Assembly: GCA_044224215.1 (NCBI GenBank) | Contig: JBGAKX010000020.1 | Location: 1-44,752 of the forward strand | DNA length: 44,752 nucleotides | Origin: DAOMFM01 sp035429825 | GTDB lineage: Bacteria; Acidobacteriota; Blastocatellia; UBA7656; JADIYM01 | Reading direction: 5' to 3' | Shown: one piece after another, positions 1-7,395 of the stretch | Position numbering within the stretch: position 1 is the first letter of the stretch | Layout: every line of letters begins with the position of its first letter | Translations under genes and position numbers: made by a program | The notes under the pieces: model-generated | What the model was told of the DNA's origin: nothing | Databases searched by the model: none | The model's input: the letters and a program-made list of their open reading frames with translations, nothing else

Positions 1-895
1 GTGCGATCAGGAACAGCACCAGTGGAACGATGTACATCCAGCCGATCAGACGGAACCGCCGGAGCTTCTCGGATCGCGCGAGTGCAAACAGGCCAGGGAC
101 CCAGAGGAGGATCGAAATGGGAGACGCCGTGATGAAGAGCTGCTCGACGAGGTAGCCGTCCGTGCGGCCGATACGCACGTCCCGCGCGTGGATGTGGTTC
201 AGGAACTCGAGCGAGATGTACCCGTTTCGCGCCTGCCACAGCACGTTTGGCAGAAAGAATGCGATCGAAAGAACAACTCCAGCCCACAGCCACGGGCTCG
301 CGAGGTGACGCCGGGTCGTTGTCGCAAGCACCCCGACAACGATTCCCGCCACAAAGAACACCATCGTGTACTTGGTCTGCATCCCGAGGCCGATCGTCCC
401 TCCGATGAGGATCCACCACCGCGGGTCGTCGGTGTTGAGCAACCGGACGACGAAGTACGCGATCAGAACCCACCACAGCATGTCGAACGAGACGTACTGG
501 ATCATCGCGCCCTGGATGAGTGACATCGGCGCGACGGCGGCTGCCACCGCAGCGAGCATGATGGTGCGTCGCAATCCGCCCATCTCGCGGGCCATCAGAC
601 CGGTGAGCACCACGATCGCCGCCTGCGCGATGCTCGGGATCAATCGCACTCCCACGAGCGATGGACCGAAGAGCTCGAGCCCGATGCGTGCGAACAGCGG
701 TGTCAACGGCGGATACGGGACGTACCCCCAGTCGAGGTGGCGCGCGTCGTCGAGCACCTGAAGTTCGTCCCGGTGCCAGCCGTAGTTGGTGTTCGTCGCC
801 GCGTGGAAGATGACGAGGCCGACTCCCAACGCGAGAAGCGCCAGAAGGTCGCCACGTCGCGTGGTTTCGTCCGGCCTGTCGGTGGGTTCCTCCAT
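1..895 (-). CDS. ArnT/PMT-like membrane glycosyltransferase (GT39/GT83 type), C-terminus cut by the window edge
   Basis: Reading the minus strand from the ATG at 895 gives 298 uninterrupted codons that run off the left edge. The protein starts MEEPTDRPDE, has a first membrane helix at about residues 17-34, then a periplasmic loop with HRDE (D43-E44), followed by many hydrophobic helices. An acidic pair in the first outer loop is the hallmark of the PMT/ArnT fold, which moves a sugar from a polyprenyl-phosphate carrier to lipid or protein at the outer face of the inner membrane. Further motifs fit (WGYVPYPPLTP, then QTKYT near residue 177). The acceptor cannot be told. No strong ribosome binding site is visible before the ATG. 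The forward-strand frames here are antisense shadows. The family is fairly sure, the exact substrate unknown. Confidence 0.72.
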   Translation of the reverse strand, partial: MEEPTDRPDETTRRGDLLALLALGVGLVIFHAATNTNYGWHRDELQVLDDARHLDWGYVPYPPLTPLFARIGLELFGPSLVGVRLIPSIAQAAIVVLTGLMAREMGGLRRTIMLAAVAAAVAPMSLIQGAMIQYVSFDMLWWVLIAYFVVRLLNTDDPRWWILIGGTIGLGMQTKYTMVFFVAGIVVGVLATTTRRHLASPWLWAGVVLSIAFFLPNVLWQARNGYISLEFLNHIHARDVRIGRTDGYLVEQLFITASPISILLWVPGLFALARSEKLRRFRLIGWMYIVPLVLFLIA

Positions 896-985
896 GTGCT
901 GCCGATGATAACTGGTTCCGGAATCTGAAGCAGAGCGCGTGTTCGCGCGTCTCACAGAATAGTACGACCGACTGCGGAGGCGGCA

Positions 986-1672
986 ATGCGTGAAGCGACA
1001 ATTCGGAAGACTGCTCGTCGGGCATTCCTGAGGGATCTGCCGGTCGTGGCGTTTGGCGTGCCGACGTTGCTTGCTGCGACCGGTTCCTGTCGTGCCGCGA
1101 GTGTCGCAGCGCCACCGCACGAGCACCTCGTGGGAGGGGGATGCGACGGGTGCGACCTGATGTTCGCCGGCATGCCCGCAAAGATGTCGTGGGAGACCGC
1201 GATCGCGTCGGACGCCGAACCGGGCGAGCGACTCGAGATCAGCGGGGTGATTCTGCGCCGTGACGGGAAGACGCCGGCGTCAGGCGTGATTCTGTACTGT
1301 TACCACACGGATGCGCGGGGGTATTACTCGCCGGCGCCCAATCAGACGGATGCGCGCCGGCACGGACATCTTCGCGGATGGATGATGACGGACGCCACCG
1401 GGCGCTACCGGTTTCGCACGATCAAGCCGGCGCCGTATCCGGAGCGGGGGATTCCCGCGCACATCCATCCGACCGTGAAGGAACCTGACAAGAACGAGTA
1501 CTACATCGACGAGTACCGGTTCGACGACGATCCGTTGTTGTCGGCAGAGGAGCGCGCGCGGGTCGAGAACCGCGGCGGGTCCGGGATCATCCGGTTGACG
1601 AAGAACGCAAACGGCGTGTTTGTCGGCTCGCGCGACATCGTGCTCGGGTTGAACATCCCGAATTACGATTGA
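986..1672 (+). CDS. Tat-exported intradiol ring-cleavage dioxygenase-like protein
   Basis: A 228-residue protein of the intradiol dioxygenase family (protocatechuate 3,4-dioxygenase beta-chain fold), non-haem Fe(III) enzymes that open catechol-type rings. The expected iron ligands are present: Tyr114 (DARGYYSP), Tyr141 (GRYRFRTIKP), His159 and His161 (PAHIH). The N-terminus carries a twin-arginine signal (RRAFLRD, R11-R12) with a hydrophobic stretch to about residue 37, so it should be folded and exported. A well-placed GGAGG lies 5 bases before the ATG. The protein is short, and no aromatic-degradation genes are nearby. The physiological substrate is therefore unknown; a single secreted member often acts on aromatic or humic compounds, but that is inference. 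A strong hairpin follows the stop at once. Confidence 0.85.
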   Translation: MREATIRKTARRAFLRDLPVVAFGVPTLLAATGSCRAASVAAPPHEHLVGGGCDGCDLMFAGMPAKMSWETAIASDAEPGERLEISGVILRRDGKTPASGVILYCYHTDARGYYSPAPNQTDARRHGHLRGWMMTDATGRYRFRTIKPAPYPERGIPAHIHPTVKEPDKNEYYIDEYRFDDDPLLSAEERARVENRGGSGIIRLTKNANGVFVGSRDIVLGLNIPNYD

Positions 1673-1682
1673 GCGGGTTGCC

Positions 1683-2043
1683 GGACCCTTTCAGGGTCCT
1701 GTCGAGCGTGTGGGCATACCGGGGGTCGTCGTCGCGCTTCGCGCTCCTTGACCCCCGGCTATTGTCCCGCACCCCTTCGGGGTGCTTCAGAATTCGAGCA
1801 AGGCGTCCCGCCATTGTGTTCTCAGCCTTTCTCAGGCATAGGTGCCCGGGAGAGGGTGGCGTCCGTCGATCGAAGCACACCGTAGGGGTGCCCGGCGCGG
1901 AGTGCGTGCGAACCACCACGGGTCTCCGACATCCGTGGATCGAAGCACCCCGTAGGGGTGCGCCAGAATAGCCGGGGGTCGAGGCGCGGAGCGCCGACGA
2001 CCCCCGGTCTGGCCAAAACTCCGATCGGACCCTGTAGGGGTCC
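1683..2043. repeat. Two REP-like hairpin elements in inverted orientation, with a third partial copy
   Basis: This gene-free stretch is built from palindromes. The left element holds three hairpins: GGACCCT/AGGGTCC (1683-1699), CCGGGGGTC/GACCCCCGG (1719-1758, with an inner GCGC-TTC-GCGC) and GCACCCC/GGGGTGC (1769-1785). The right element carries the same three in reverse order and orientation: 1945-1961, 1972-2007 and 2027-2043. A degenerate copy of the GCACCCC hairpin lies at 1875-1891, preceded like the right copy by GATCGAA. The two elements are thus an inverted pair flanking about 160 bases. Such dispersed palindromic elements are typically non-autonomous and sit between genes. Here they separate the dioxygenase from the convergent DUF3224 gene, where they could also end transcription from both sides. 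No RAYT-type transposase is in the window. Confidence 0.75.
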
Positions 2044-2050
2044 GGCGCCC

Positions 2051-2578
2051 TCAATGTGCGGCCGCGATCGAATAGTAGAACACGTACGAATGCTTGCCGT
2101 CGGCGATGATGATCTCGAACGTCCCCGTCAAACCGACGAGCTCGTCCGTCCCCGAATCCGGCACCACGGTCACCGACAGCTTCGGCACGCCACGGTCCAT
2201 CGTTCCCATGTGCTGGAGCATGAACGTCCCCTTGCGGCCGCCGAGCGTCCCCGTGACCTTCTCCACCGCGACATACGCCCCCGATCCCTCGACCGCGCTC
2301 ATCGCCGTCAGCATCTGACCGACGCTCGTGCCCTCCAGATCGCCGTGAAACTGCTTCGCGATCGACATGCTCCCAAGTCCGGCGCCGTCGAGCGCCTCAT
2401 CCTTCAGCGGATTCAGCTTCACGTCGAATGTTCCACGAGCCTCGTGCGCCATCGTCGTCTCCTTTGCGGTCATGGTGGTTGCCGGCGGCGTGCTCTGCGC
2501 GTACGCAGAACTGCCAGGCCCGATGCACATGGCTGCGCACGCGACGGCGACAGCCCCAGTGAGAATCCCAGTCTTCAT
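2051..2578 (-). CDS. Exported DUF3224-domain protein
   Basis: A 175-residue protein with a signal peptide (about residues 1-27, ending SSAYAQ), followed by a linker and a DUF3224-like domain from about residue 44. The pattern HEARGTFDVKLNP, the KQFHGDLEGTS strand and the closing GTFEIIIADGKHSYVFYY strand fit this small beta-barrel family, whose members usually have about 130 residues and no known activity. The export signal puts it in the periplasm. It converges on the preceding dioxygenase across the REP-like elements and does not appear to be in an operon. The ATG is kept because the signal peptide begins there, although the ribosome binding site is poor. Function unknown. Confidence 0.75.
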   Translation of the reverse strand: MKTGILTGAVAVACAAMCIGPGSSAYAQSTPPATTMTAKETTMAHEARGTFDVKLNPLKDEALDGAGLGSMSIAKQFHGDLEGTSVGQMLTAMSAVEGSGAYVAVEKVTGTLGGRKGTFMLQHMGTMDRGVPKLSVTVVPDSGTDELVGLTGTFEIIIADGKHSYVFYYSIAAAH

Positions 2579-2800
2579 CGTGTCGTTTCCATTTCAATCC
2601 GGACGGTATGTCGGGGGCGGCAAGAACCCGATTCCTGTCGGCCGGTCTCGAGTTCGTTCGAGCATCATTGACGACCCCGCGCGCGGCCGTCAATCGGACC
2701 GCTCGTGCTCGCCCGCGCGAAACGGGCAAAGTCGTCTGGACATTCGGCCGCGATCGCACATCATGCGTATCGGCGCGTTCGCGCGCCTGGGAGCGTCAAC

Positions 2801-3148
2801 GTGGATCTCGAGACAATCCGACAGCACTGCCTCTCGTTTCCCCACGCAACCGAGAACATCCAGTGGGGCGCCGACCTGGTCTTCAAGATCGGCGGAAAGA
2901 TGTTTGCTGTCGCGTGTGTCGAGGCGCCTGCCGCGCACGTGATGTCGTTCAAGGCAACGCCCGAGATGTTCGAACAGCTGACCGAGCGCGCGGGCATCGT
3001 TCCCGCGCCGTACCTCGCCCGAGCCAAATGGGTCGCGCTGGAGCGCTTCGACGCGCTGCCGCCGGCCGAGCTCAAGCGGCTTGTCCGCACGTCCTACGAT
3101 CTCGTCTTCGCAACGCTGACCAAGAAGCTCCGCACCGAGCTTTCCTGA
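2801..3148 (+). CDS. MmcQ/YjbR family protein
   Basis: A 115-residue protein of the MmcQ/YjbR family (a double-wing, CyaY-like fold often described as DNA-binding). Conserved parts are PHATENIQWG near the start, LVFKIGGKMFAV, the SFKATPE segment, and the basic C-terminal helix ending in TKKLR. The frame stays open upstream to 2705, but I chose the GTG at 2801. It is preceded by GGGAG at a suitable distance and gives the usual family N-terminus (DLETIRQHCLSFPHA), whereas the upstream residues are not like the family. It lies 27 bases before the cyclodeaminase gene on the same strand and may be cotranscribed with it. The biological role of the family is poorly defined. Confidence 0.8.
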   Translation: MDLETIRQHCLSFPHATENIQWGADLVFKIGGKMFAVACVEAPAAHVMSFKATPEMFEQLTERAGIVPAPYLARAKWVALERFDALPPAELKRLVRTSYDLVFATLTKKLRTELS

Positions 3149-3175
3149 GCTCGCCGACACCAGGGAACCACGCAC

Positions 3176-4141
3176 GTGAAACTCCACTTCGTCGATCACG
3201 CAACCGTTACACGGCTCCTCCCGATGAGCGTCTGCATGGATCTGATGACGGACGCGCTGGTCGCGCTCGGCCGCGATCGCGGACTCAACCCGTTGCGGAC
3301 GATCATGTGGCTTCCCGAACGCGTGGGCGCGCTCGGCACGATGCCCGGCTACCTCGCGGACCGCGGCGAACTGGCCGTCAAGGTCATCACGGTCTTTCCG
3401 GGGAACGACCGTGCGCAGTTCGATTCGCACCAGGGGTTCGTCCTCGTCTTTGACGCGCACGACGGCCATCCGCTGGCCGTCGTCGACGCCTCTGCGATCA
3501 CCGCGATCCGAACAGCCGCCGTGAGCGGCGTCGCGACGCGTCTTCTCGCGCGCGGCGATGCCGCCGATCTTGCGCTGCTCGGCGCGGGCGTTCAGGCTGC
3601 GGCGCACCTCGAAGCCATACGCGTCGCCCGCCCGATCGGGCGCGTCCGCGTGTGGAGCCGCTCGATCGACAGCGCGCGCGACTTTGCGGCGAGGTATGGC
3701 GTTGAAGCCGTCGAGAGCCCCGAAGCGGCCGTCCGAGGCGCCGATATCGTGTGCACCGTGACATCCTCCCGTGAGCCCGTACTCGAGGGCGCGTGGCTCG
3801 CTCCCGGAACCCACGTCAACGTCGTCGGATCGAGCGCCAGCTTCGCGCGCGAAGTCGACACTGCCGCCGTCGTGCGCTCGCGCGTGTATGTCGACCGCAT
3901 GGAATCGGCGCTGGCGGAGGCCGGCGACCTGCTGACTCCCATGGTGGAAGGCGCAATCGACGCGAGCCACATCGTCGGCGAGATCGGCGAAGTGGCGGAG
4001 GGAACGGCGCCGGGACGGCGATCCGTCGATGAGATCACGATGTTCAAGTCGCTCGGGCTCGCCGTCGAAGACGTCGCCGCGGCGTGCCACGTCGCCCGAC
4101 AGGCCGTCGAAACCGGCGCTGGCGCCACCGTCGAGATGTGA
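3176..4141 (+). CDS. Ornithine cyclodeaminase/mu-crystallin family oxidoreductase
   Basis: A 321-residue NAD(P)-dependent enzyme of the ornithine cyclodeaminase/mu-crystallin family. Members cyclise ornithine to proline, reduce cyclic imines such as pyrroline-2-carboxylate, or act as alanine dehydrogenases. Visible signatures are the substrate-binding Lys69 (AVKVITVFPG), Arg112 (ITAIRTAAVSG), the Rossmann loop LLGAGVQ (residues 134-140) and the late GEIGEVAEG segment. Length is normal. The start is a GTG with AGGGA upstream. It follows the YjbR gene closely and is itself followed by a hairpin, so it probably ends a short transcript. The next gene is a PLP enzyme of aromatic amino acids, so a role in amino-acid catabolism is plausible. 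The exact substrate cannot be assigned from sequence. Confidence 0.87.
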   Translation: MKLHFVDHATVTRLLPMSVCMDLMTDALVALGRDRGLNPLRTIMWLPERVGALGTMPGYLADRGELAVKVITVFPGNDRAQFDSHQGFVLVFDAHDGHPLAVVDASAITAIRTAAVSGVATRLLARGDAADLALLGAGVQAAAHLEAIRVARPIGRVRVWSRSIDSARDFAARYGVEAVESPEAAVRGADIVCTVTSSREPVLEGAWLAPGTHVNVVGSSASFAREVDTAAVVRSRVYVDRMESALAEAGDLLTPMVEGAIDASHIVGEIGEVAEGTAPGRRSVDEITMFKSLGLAVEDVAAACHVARQAVETGAGATVEM

Positions 4142-4155
4142 GGATTTGTCCCCGC

Positions 4156-4177
4156 CGAGCGGATTGTGACCCGCTCG
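4156..4177 (+). terminator. Hairpin after the cyclodeaminase gene
   Basis: CGAGCGG and CCGCTCG form a 7-bp stem with an 8-base loop, 14 bases after the stop codon. There is no T-run, so it may be a transcript-end or 3'-protecting hairpin rather than a classical intrinsic terminator. The rest of the gap to the next start (4178-4387) shows only a weaker ACACGAG/CTCGTG inverted repeat near 4216-4243 and no gene. Confidence 0.35.
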
Positions 4178-4387
4178 AGGTGAGCGCCGTCCGGACCGGT
4201 CGAATCCCCGGTTGACACGAGCTGTCCCGCTACTCGTGGTGTCCTGAGGCCTCGCCGCGAATGCCGTGCCGGGGGAACGATGCTTGCATCTTCTCCTCAG
4301 CTCGACCGCCGCCGCGACGCGTGTCGCCGGGATGGCCGCCGCGCTCGTGCACCACGGGCGCGATTCCAGCAATCGAGGAGCACTCCA

Positions 4388-5800
4388 ATGCCGAATTCGT
4401 TTCCACTCACAATGGGTCAGCAGTTTGGCCGCCGTTCCTGGGCCGAGCCCTGGAAGATCAAGATGGTCGAGCCGCTCACCGTCACCACGCGCGCCGAGCG
4501 CGAGACGGCGCTCGCCGCAGCCGGTTTCAACACGTTTCTCCTGCGGTCGGACGACGTCTACATCGATCTGCTGACCGACAGCGGAACGAACGCCATGAGC
4601 GACCGCCAGTGGGCGGGAATGATGCTCGGCGACGAGGCCTACGCGGGGAGCCGCAACTTCTATCATCTCGAAGAGGTCCTGCAGACCTACTACGGCTACA
4701 AGCACATCATTCCGACCCACCAGGGACGCGGCGCCGAGCACCTGATCAGCCAGGCCGCGATCAGGAAGGGTCAGGTGGTGCCCGGCAACATGTACTTCAC
4801 GACGACGCGCCTGCATCAGGAGCTCGCCGGCGGCATCTTTGTCGACGTGATCATCGACGAGGCGCATGACTCGCAGGTGCTTCATCCCTTCAAGGGGAAC
4901 ATCGACCTCGACAAGCTCGAGGCGCTGATTGCGAAGGAGGGCGCCGACAACGTCGCCTACGTGAGTCTTGCAGGCACCGTGAACATGGCCGGCGGCCAGC
5001 CGGTGAGCATGGCGAACGTGAAGGCGGTTCACGAGCTGTGCAAGAAGAACGGCATCAGGCTGTTTCTCGACGCGACGCGCATGGTCGAGAACTGCTTCTT
5101 CATCCAGGAGCGCGAAGAGGGGTACGCGGACAAGCCGCTCGCAGCCATTCTCAAGGAGTTCTGCAGCCATACGGACGGCGCGTGGATGAGCGCCAAGAAG
5201 GACTCGCTCGTCAACATCGGCGGATGGATCGCGGTCAACGATCCGGTGCTGTTCGAGGAGCTGCGGAACCTCGTCGTCGTGTATGAGGGCCTTCACACGT
5301 ACGGCGGTCTTGCCGGGCGCGATCTCGAAGCGATGGCGATCGGCGTCGTCGAATCCGTGCAGGACGACCACATGCGCTCGCGGATCGGGCAGGTGCGCTA
5401 CCTCGGCGAGCTGCTTACCGACTGGGAGATTCCGATCGTGCATCCGATGGGAGGGCACGCGATCTTTCTCGACGCCAAGGGCTTCTACCCGCACATTCCG
5501 CAGAGCGCGTTTCCGGCGCAGCTGCTCGCCGCAGAACTGTACCTGGATTCGGGGATCCGCTCGATGGAGCGCGGCGTCGCGAGCGCGGGGCGCGATCCGA
5601 AGACGGGCGACCATCACTATCCAAAGCTCGAGCTGACGCGGCTGACGATTCCGCGCAGGGTTTACACTCAGGCGCACATGGACGTCGTGGCCGAGTCGGT
5701 GAAGGCCGTGTTCGACGCGCGCGAGTCGACGAAGGGCCTGAAGATGGTGTACGAGCCGAAGTACCTGCGCTTCTTCCAGGCGAGGTTCGAGCGGCTGTAG
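4388..5800 (+). CDS. tpl: Tyrosine phenol-lyase (beta-tyrosinase), PLP-dependent
   Basis: This 470-residue protein belongs to the tryptophanase/tyrosine phenol-lyase family, PLP enzymes releasing pyruvate and ammonia from an aromatic amino acid. The internal PLP lysine is Lys271 (SAKKD), and the PLP-clamping QGR is at 112-114. Numbering runs exactly 14 above the Citrobacter enzyme. On that basis the residues known for tyrosine specificity are all present: Tyr85, Phe137, Thr138, Arg395 (RSMERG) and Phe462-Phe463. Tryptophanases usually carry a hydrophobic residue in place of that arginine. I therefore call tyrosine phenol-lyase, giving phenol rather than indole. The ATG at 4388 has GAGGAG 8 bases upstream; the frame is open further up but lacks a start signal. 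It has no visible regulator or transporter partner, and a strong hairpin follows. Confidence 0.85.
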   Translation: MPNSFPLTMGQQFGRRSWAEPWKIKMVEPLTVTTRAERETALAAAGFNTFLLRSDDVYIDLLTDSGTNAMSDRQWAGMMLGDEAYAGSRNFYHLEEVLQTYYGYKHIIPTHQGRGAEHLISQAAIRKGQVVPGNMYFTTTRLHQELAGGIFVDVIIDEAHDSQVLHPFKGNIDLDKLEALIAKEGADNVAYVSLAGTVNMAGGQPVSMANVKAVHELCKKNGIRLFLDATRMVENCFFIQEREEGYADKPLAAILKEFCSHTDGAWMSAKKDSLVNIGGWIAVNDPVLFEELRNLVVVYEGLHTYGGLAGRDLEAMAIGVVESVQDDHMRSRIGQVRYLGELLTDWEIPIVHPMGGHAIFLDAKGFYPHIPQSAFPAQLLAAELYLDSGIRSMERGVASAGRDPKTGDHHYPKLELTRLTIPRRVYTQAHMDVVAESVKAVFDARESTKGLKMVYEPKYLRFFQARFERL

Positions 5801-5859
5801 CGATGGCTCCGGAGTGCATTGCACACGCGCGCCGCAGGTATTGTGAAGGAACGAGCCGG

Positions 5860-5901
5860 ACCGGCGGTGGCGCCCCTGCCCGAGGCGCCGGCCCGCCGGG
5901 T
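5860..5901. terminator. Long GC-rich hairpin between convergent genes
   Basis: An inner GGCGCC/GGCGCC stem (5869-5874 and 5884-5889) is nested in an outer ACCGGCGG / CCGCCGGGT stem with one bulge. It lies between the ends of tpl (forward) and the DUF2231 gene (reverse), where it would stop transcription from either side. No T-run follows, so the call rests on structure and position. Confidence 0.5.
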
Positions 5902-5917
5902 CCCGCGAACGCGTCGA

Positions 5918-6481
5918 TCAGTCGTCGTCCGATGTCTCGTCGTCGTGGGCGGTTTCGGTCGAACGTGCGTCACCACCGGCGACCGCGCTGCCATCAGCCG
6001 CGACCATCGCGCGCACACCGTACGCATGCACAAGCTGACCTCCCTGGTGCGCGGTGTTGGCAAGAAGCACGACCCCGGCGAAATAGAATCCAAGGAAGGC
6101 CACGGTGATCACCGTGCCGACCATTCCGGCCGGATCCCTCTTGAAAAGCCTGGGCGCAACAAGGATGCCGGCGAATACGATCGTCAGTCCGGCAAAGACG
6201 TTGCGTGTCAGTTCGGCGAGGTCTTCGTGTCGCTCGAGCACGGCGCTGATTGCAGGCGTGCGTTCGGCAAGCTCTCCGGCAGCCTCGCCCGTCGACACGG
6301 CGACGAATGCGGCGACCGTTCCGGCGAGCATCAGCACGAGCGACACCAGCATCAGTGTGCTTCGGTGTTGACGAAAGATGAGCCCGGCGATGACAAACAG
6401 CGGGACGATCAGCAACAAGGCGATCGGAAAGTGAATGATGAGCGGGTGCAGACCCTCCCACGATGGGATCGGTGGAAACAT
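5918..6481 (-). CDS. DUF2231-type four-helix membrane protein
   Basis: A 187-residue integral membrane protein with four predicted helices at about residues 15-36, 42-64, 95-110 and 120-142. HPLIIHFPIALLL (from residue 12), RHEDLAELTRNVF and a late HQGGQLVHAYG are the histidine-rich signatures of the DUF2231/COG4244 family. The conserved histidines sit at membrane ends, so metal or haem binding is often suspected; that is inference. The acidic, histidine-poor tail from residue 160 looks disordered. It starts 15 bases after the rubrerythrin stop with GGAGGT at good spacing, so both are read from one transcript and share the sigma-54 promoter upstream. The pairing suggests a membrane partner for an extracytoplasmic redox protein. 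Confidence 0.82.
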   Translation of the reverse strand: MFPPIPSWEGLHPLIIHFPIALLLIVPLFVIAGLIFRQHRSTLMLVSLVLMLAGTVAAFVAVSTGEAAGELAERTPAISAVLERHEDLAELTRNVFAGLTIVFAGILVAPRLFKRDPAGMVGTVITVAFLGFYFAGVVLLANTAHQGGQLVHAYGVRAMVAADGSAVAGGDARSTETAHDDETSDDD

Positions 6482-6496
6482 GTGGCTACCTCCGGT

Positions 6497-7189
6497 CTAC
6501 GTGACGACCACGAACGATTCCTTGGGCGAGAAGCACGCGGGGCACTTCTCGAAACTCAGGTCGGAAACCGTGTTTCCGCATACGGTGCACACATAGAACG
6601 TCACCGTGCCGCTCACCGTGCCACCGAGATTCGCAAGCGCGTCGGAGTAGAGCTTTGCGTGGCCCGCCTCGGCCTGCTGCGCAAAATTCAGGGTCTGTAC
6701 GGCTTTTGGAAGGTTGGCGCTACGAGCCTGCGCTATGAACTGCGGGTACATGGTGTCGCGTTCATACGTCTCTCCCTCGATGGCCGCCTTCAGGTTCTCG
6801 GACGTGCTCTTCACGTCCGCCTGCTTGACATCTGCAGCAGGTGTGCCGCCGAGCGATTGAATGACGCGCGCGTGGTTCGCGGCGTGGATCGACTCGGCCC
6901 TGGCTGCCGCCCGAAAGAGGCTGGCGACTTGCGTGTAGCCCTCGTCGTCGGCACGCGTGGCAAACGCCGCGTACTTTGCCGAGGCGTTGCTCTCGCCGTT
7001 GAATGCAGTCTGCAGGTTCGTGACAGCGGTGGCGGCTGCGGCCGCAAGGGGCGCAGGAGTCGTCGGCGCGCTCGAATTGGCGCCTCCGGTTGTGCACGAC
7101 GAAACGAGAAGCACGACGGCCGCGAAAGTCGCGGCGACGGCGAGCTTCCGGTTCAAAGGTGTCTTTGTTCGAGTGGTCTCGGATTTCAT
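6497..7189 (-). CDS. Lipoprotein rubrerythrin (ferritin-like di-iron plus rubredoxin-like domain)
   Basis: A 230-residue protein with a lipoprotein signal (LLVSSC, Cys32 as lipid anchor), a linker, a ferritin-like four-helix domain and a C-terminal rubredoxin-like knuckle. Di-iron ligands are visible in order: Glu66, Glu99 with His102 (ESIH), Glu140 and Glu143 (GETYERDTMYP), and Glu174 with His177. The Fe(Cys)4 site is Cys201-x2-Cys204 and Cys216-x2-Cys219. Rubrerythrins reduce hydrogen peroxide with electrons passed through the rubredoxin site, and most are cytoplasmic. Here the lipobox predicts an outer or periplasmic membrane anchor, which is unusual. It is the first gene of a two-gene operon with the DUF2231 protein and is preceded by a near-consensus sigma-54 promoter, divergent from an NtrBC-like pair. 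Confidence 0.88.
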   Translation of the reverse strand: MKSETTRTKTPLNRKLAVAATFAAVVLLVSSCTTGGANSSAPTTPAPLAAAAATAVTNLQTAFNGESNASAKYAAFATRADDEGYTQVASLFRAAARAESIHAANHARVIQSLGGTPAADVKQADVKSTSENLKAAIEGETYERDTMYPQFIAQARSANLPKAVQTLNFAQQAEAGHAKLYSDALANLGGTVSGTVTFYVCTVCGNTVSDLSFEKCPACFSPKESFVVVT

Positions 7190-7247
7190 GATGTATTGAT
7201 CTCCTCTTGTGCCGGGCGTTCACGACCCTCGGCACCGCAGTTGCCTC

Positions 7248-7263
7248 TGCAACATGCGTGCCC
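7248..7263 (-). promoter_or_regulatory. Sigma-54 (-24/-12) promoter of the rubrerythrin operon
   Basis: On the minus strand the sequence is GGGCACGCATGTTGCA. It matches the sigma-54 consensus (TGGCACG, 4 bases, TTGCA) at all conserved positions except the first T, and has the invariant GG-N10-GC spacing. Transcription would start near 7237, leaving about 48 bases before the rubrerythrin ATG at 7189. A short GTTGC-CTCT-GCAAC hairpin overlaps the -12 side. The divergent genes encode a kinase and a sigma-54 activator with the GAFTGA loop, so the activator for this promoter is probably next door. Confidence 0.75.
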
Positions 7264-7395
7264 TCGGCGCTCGCTTCGTGTAAGTAGTTCCAATCAAACG
7301 GGTTGTTCATGTGAGAATCTGCGGGGCGATGCGGGTTCGTTCGAGAATTCCGACACCAATCGTCAGGTCCGTCGTAAAATTTGAACGGAAATCCA

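Noticed and set aside
1822..2016. Short proline/arginine-rich frames within the REP-like region
   Set aside because: They are read-through of palindromic repeats in several frames, with no start signals and no domain.
4142..4260. Possible tRNA because of a GGTCGAATCCCC stretch
   Set aside because: No cloverleaf can be built around it: the acceptor and anticodon arms are missing.
2690..5824. A very long open frame on the minus strand opposite the YjbR, cyclodeaminase and tpl genes
   Set aside because: Its translation is arginine/histidine-rich without any domain and lies opposite three recognisable genes. It is a codon-bias shadow.
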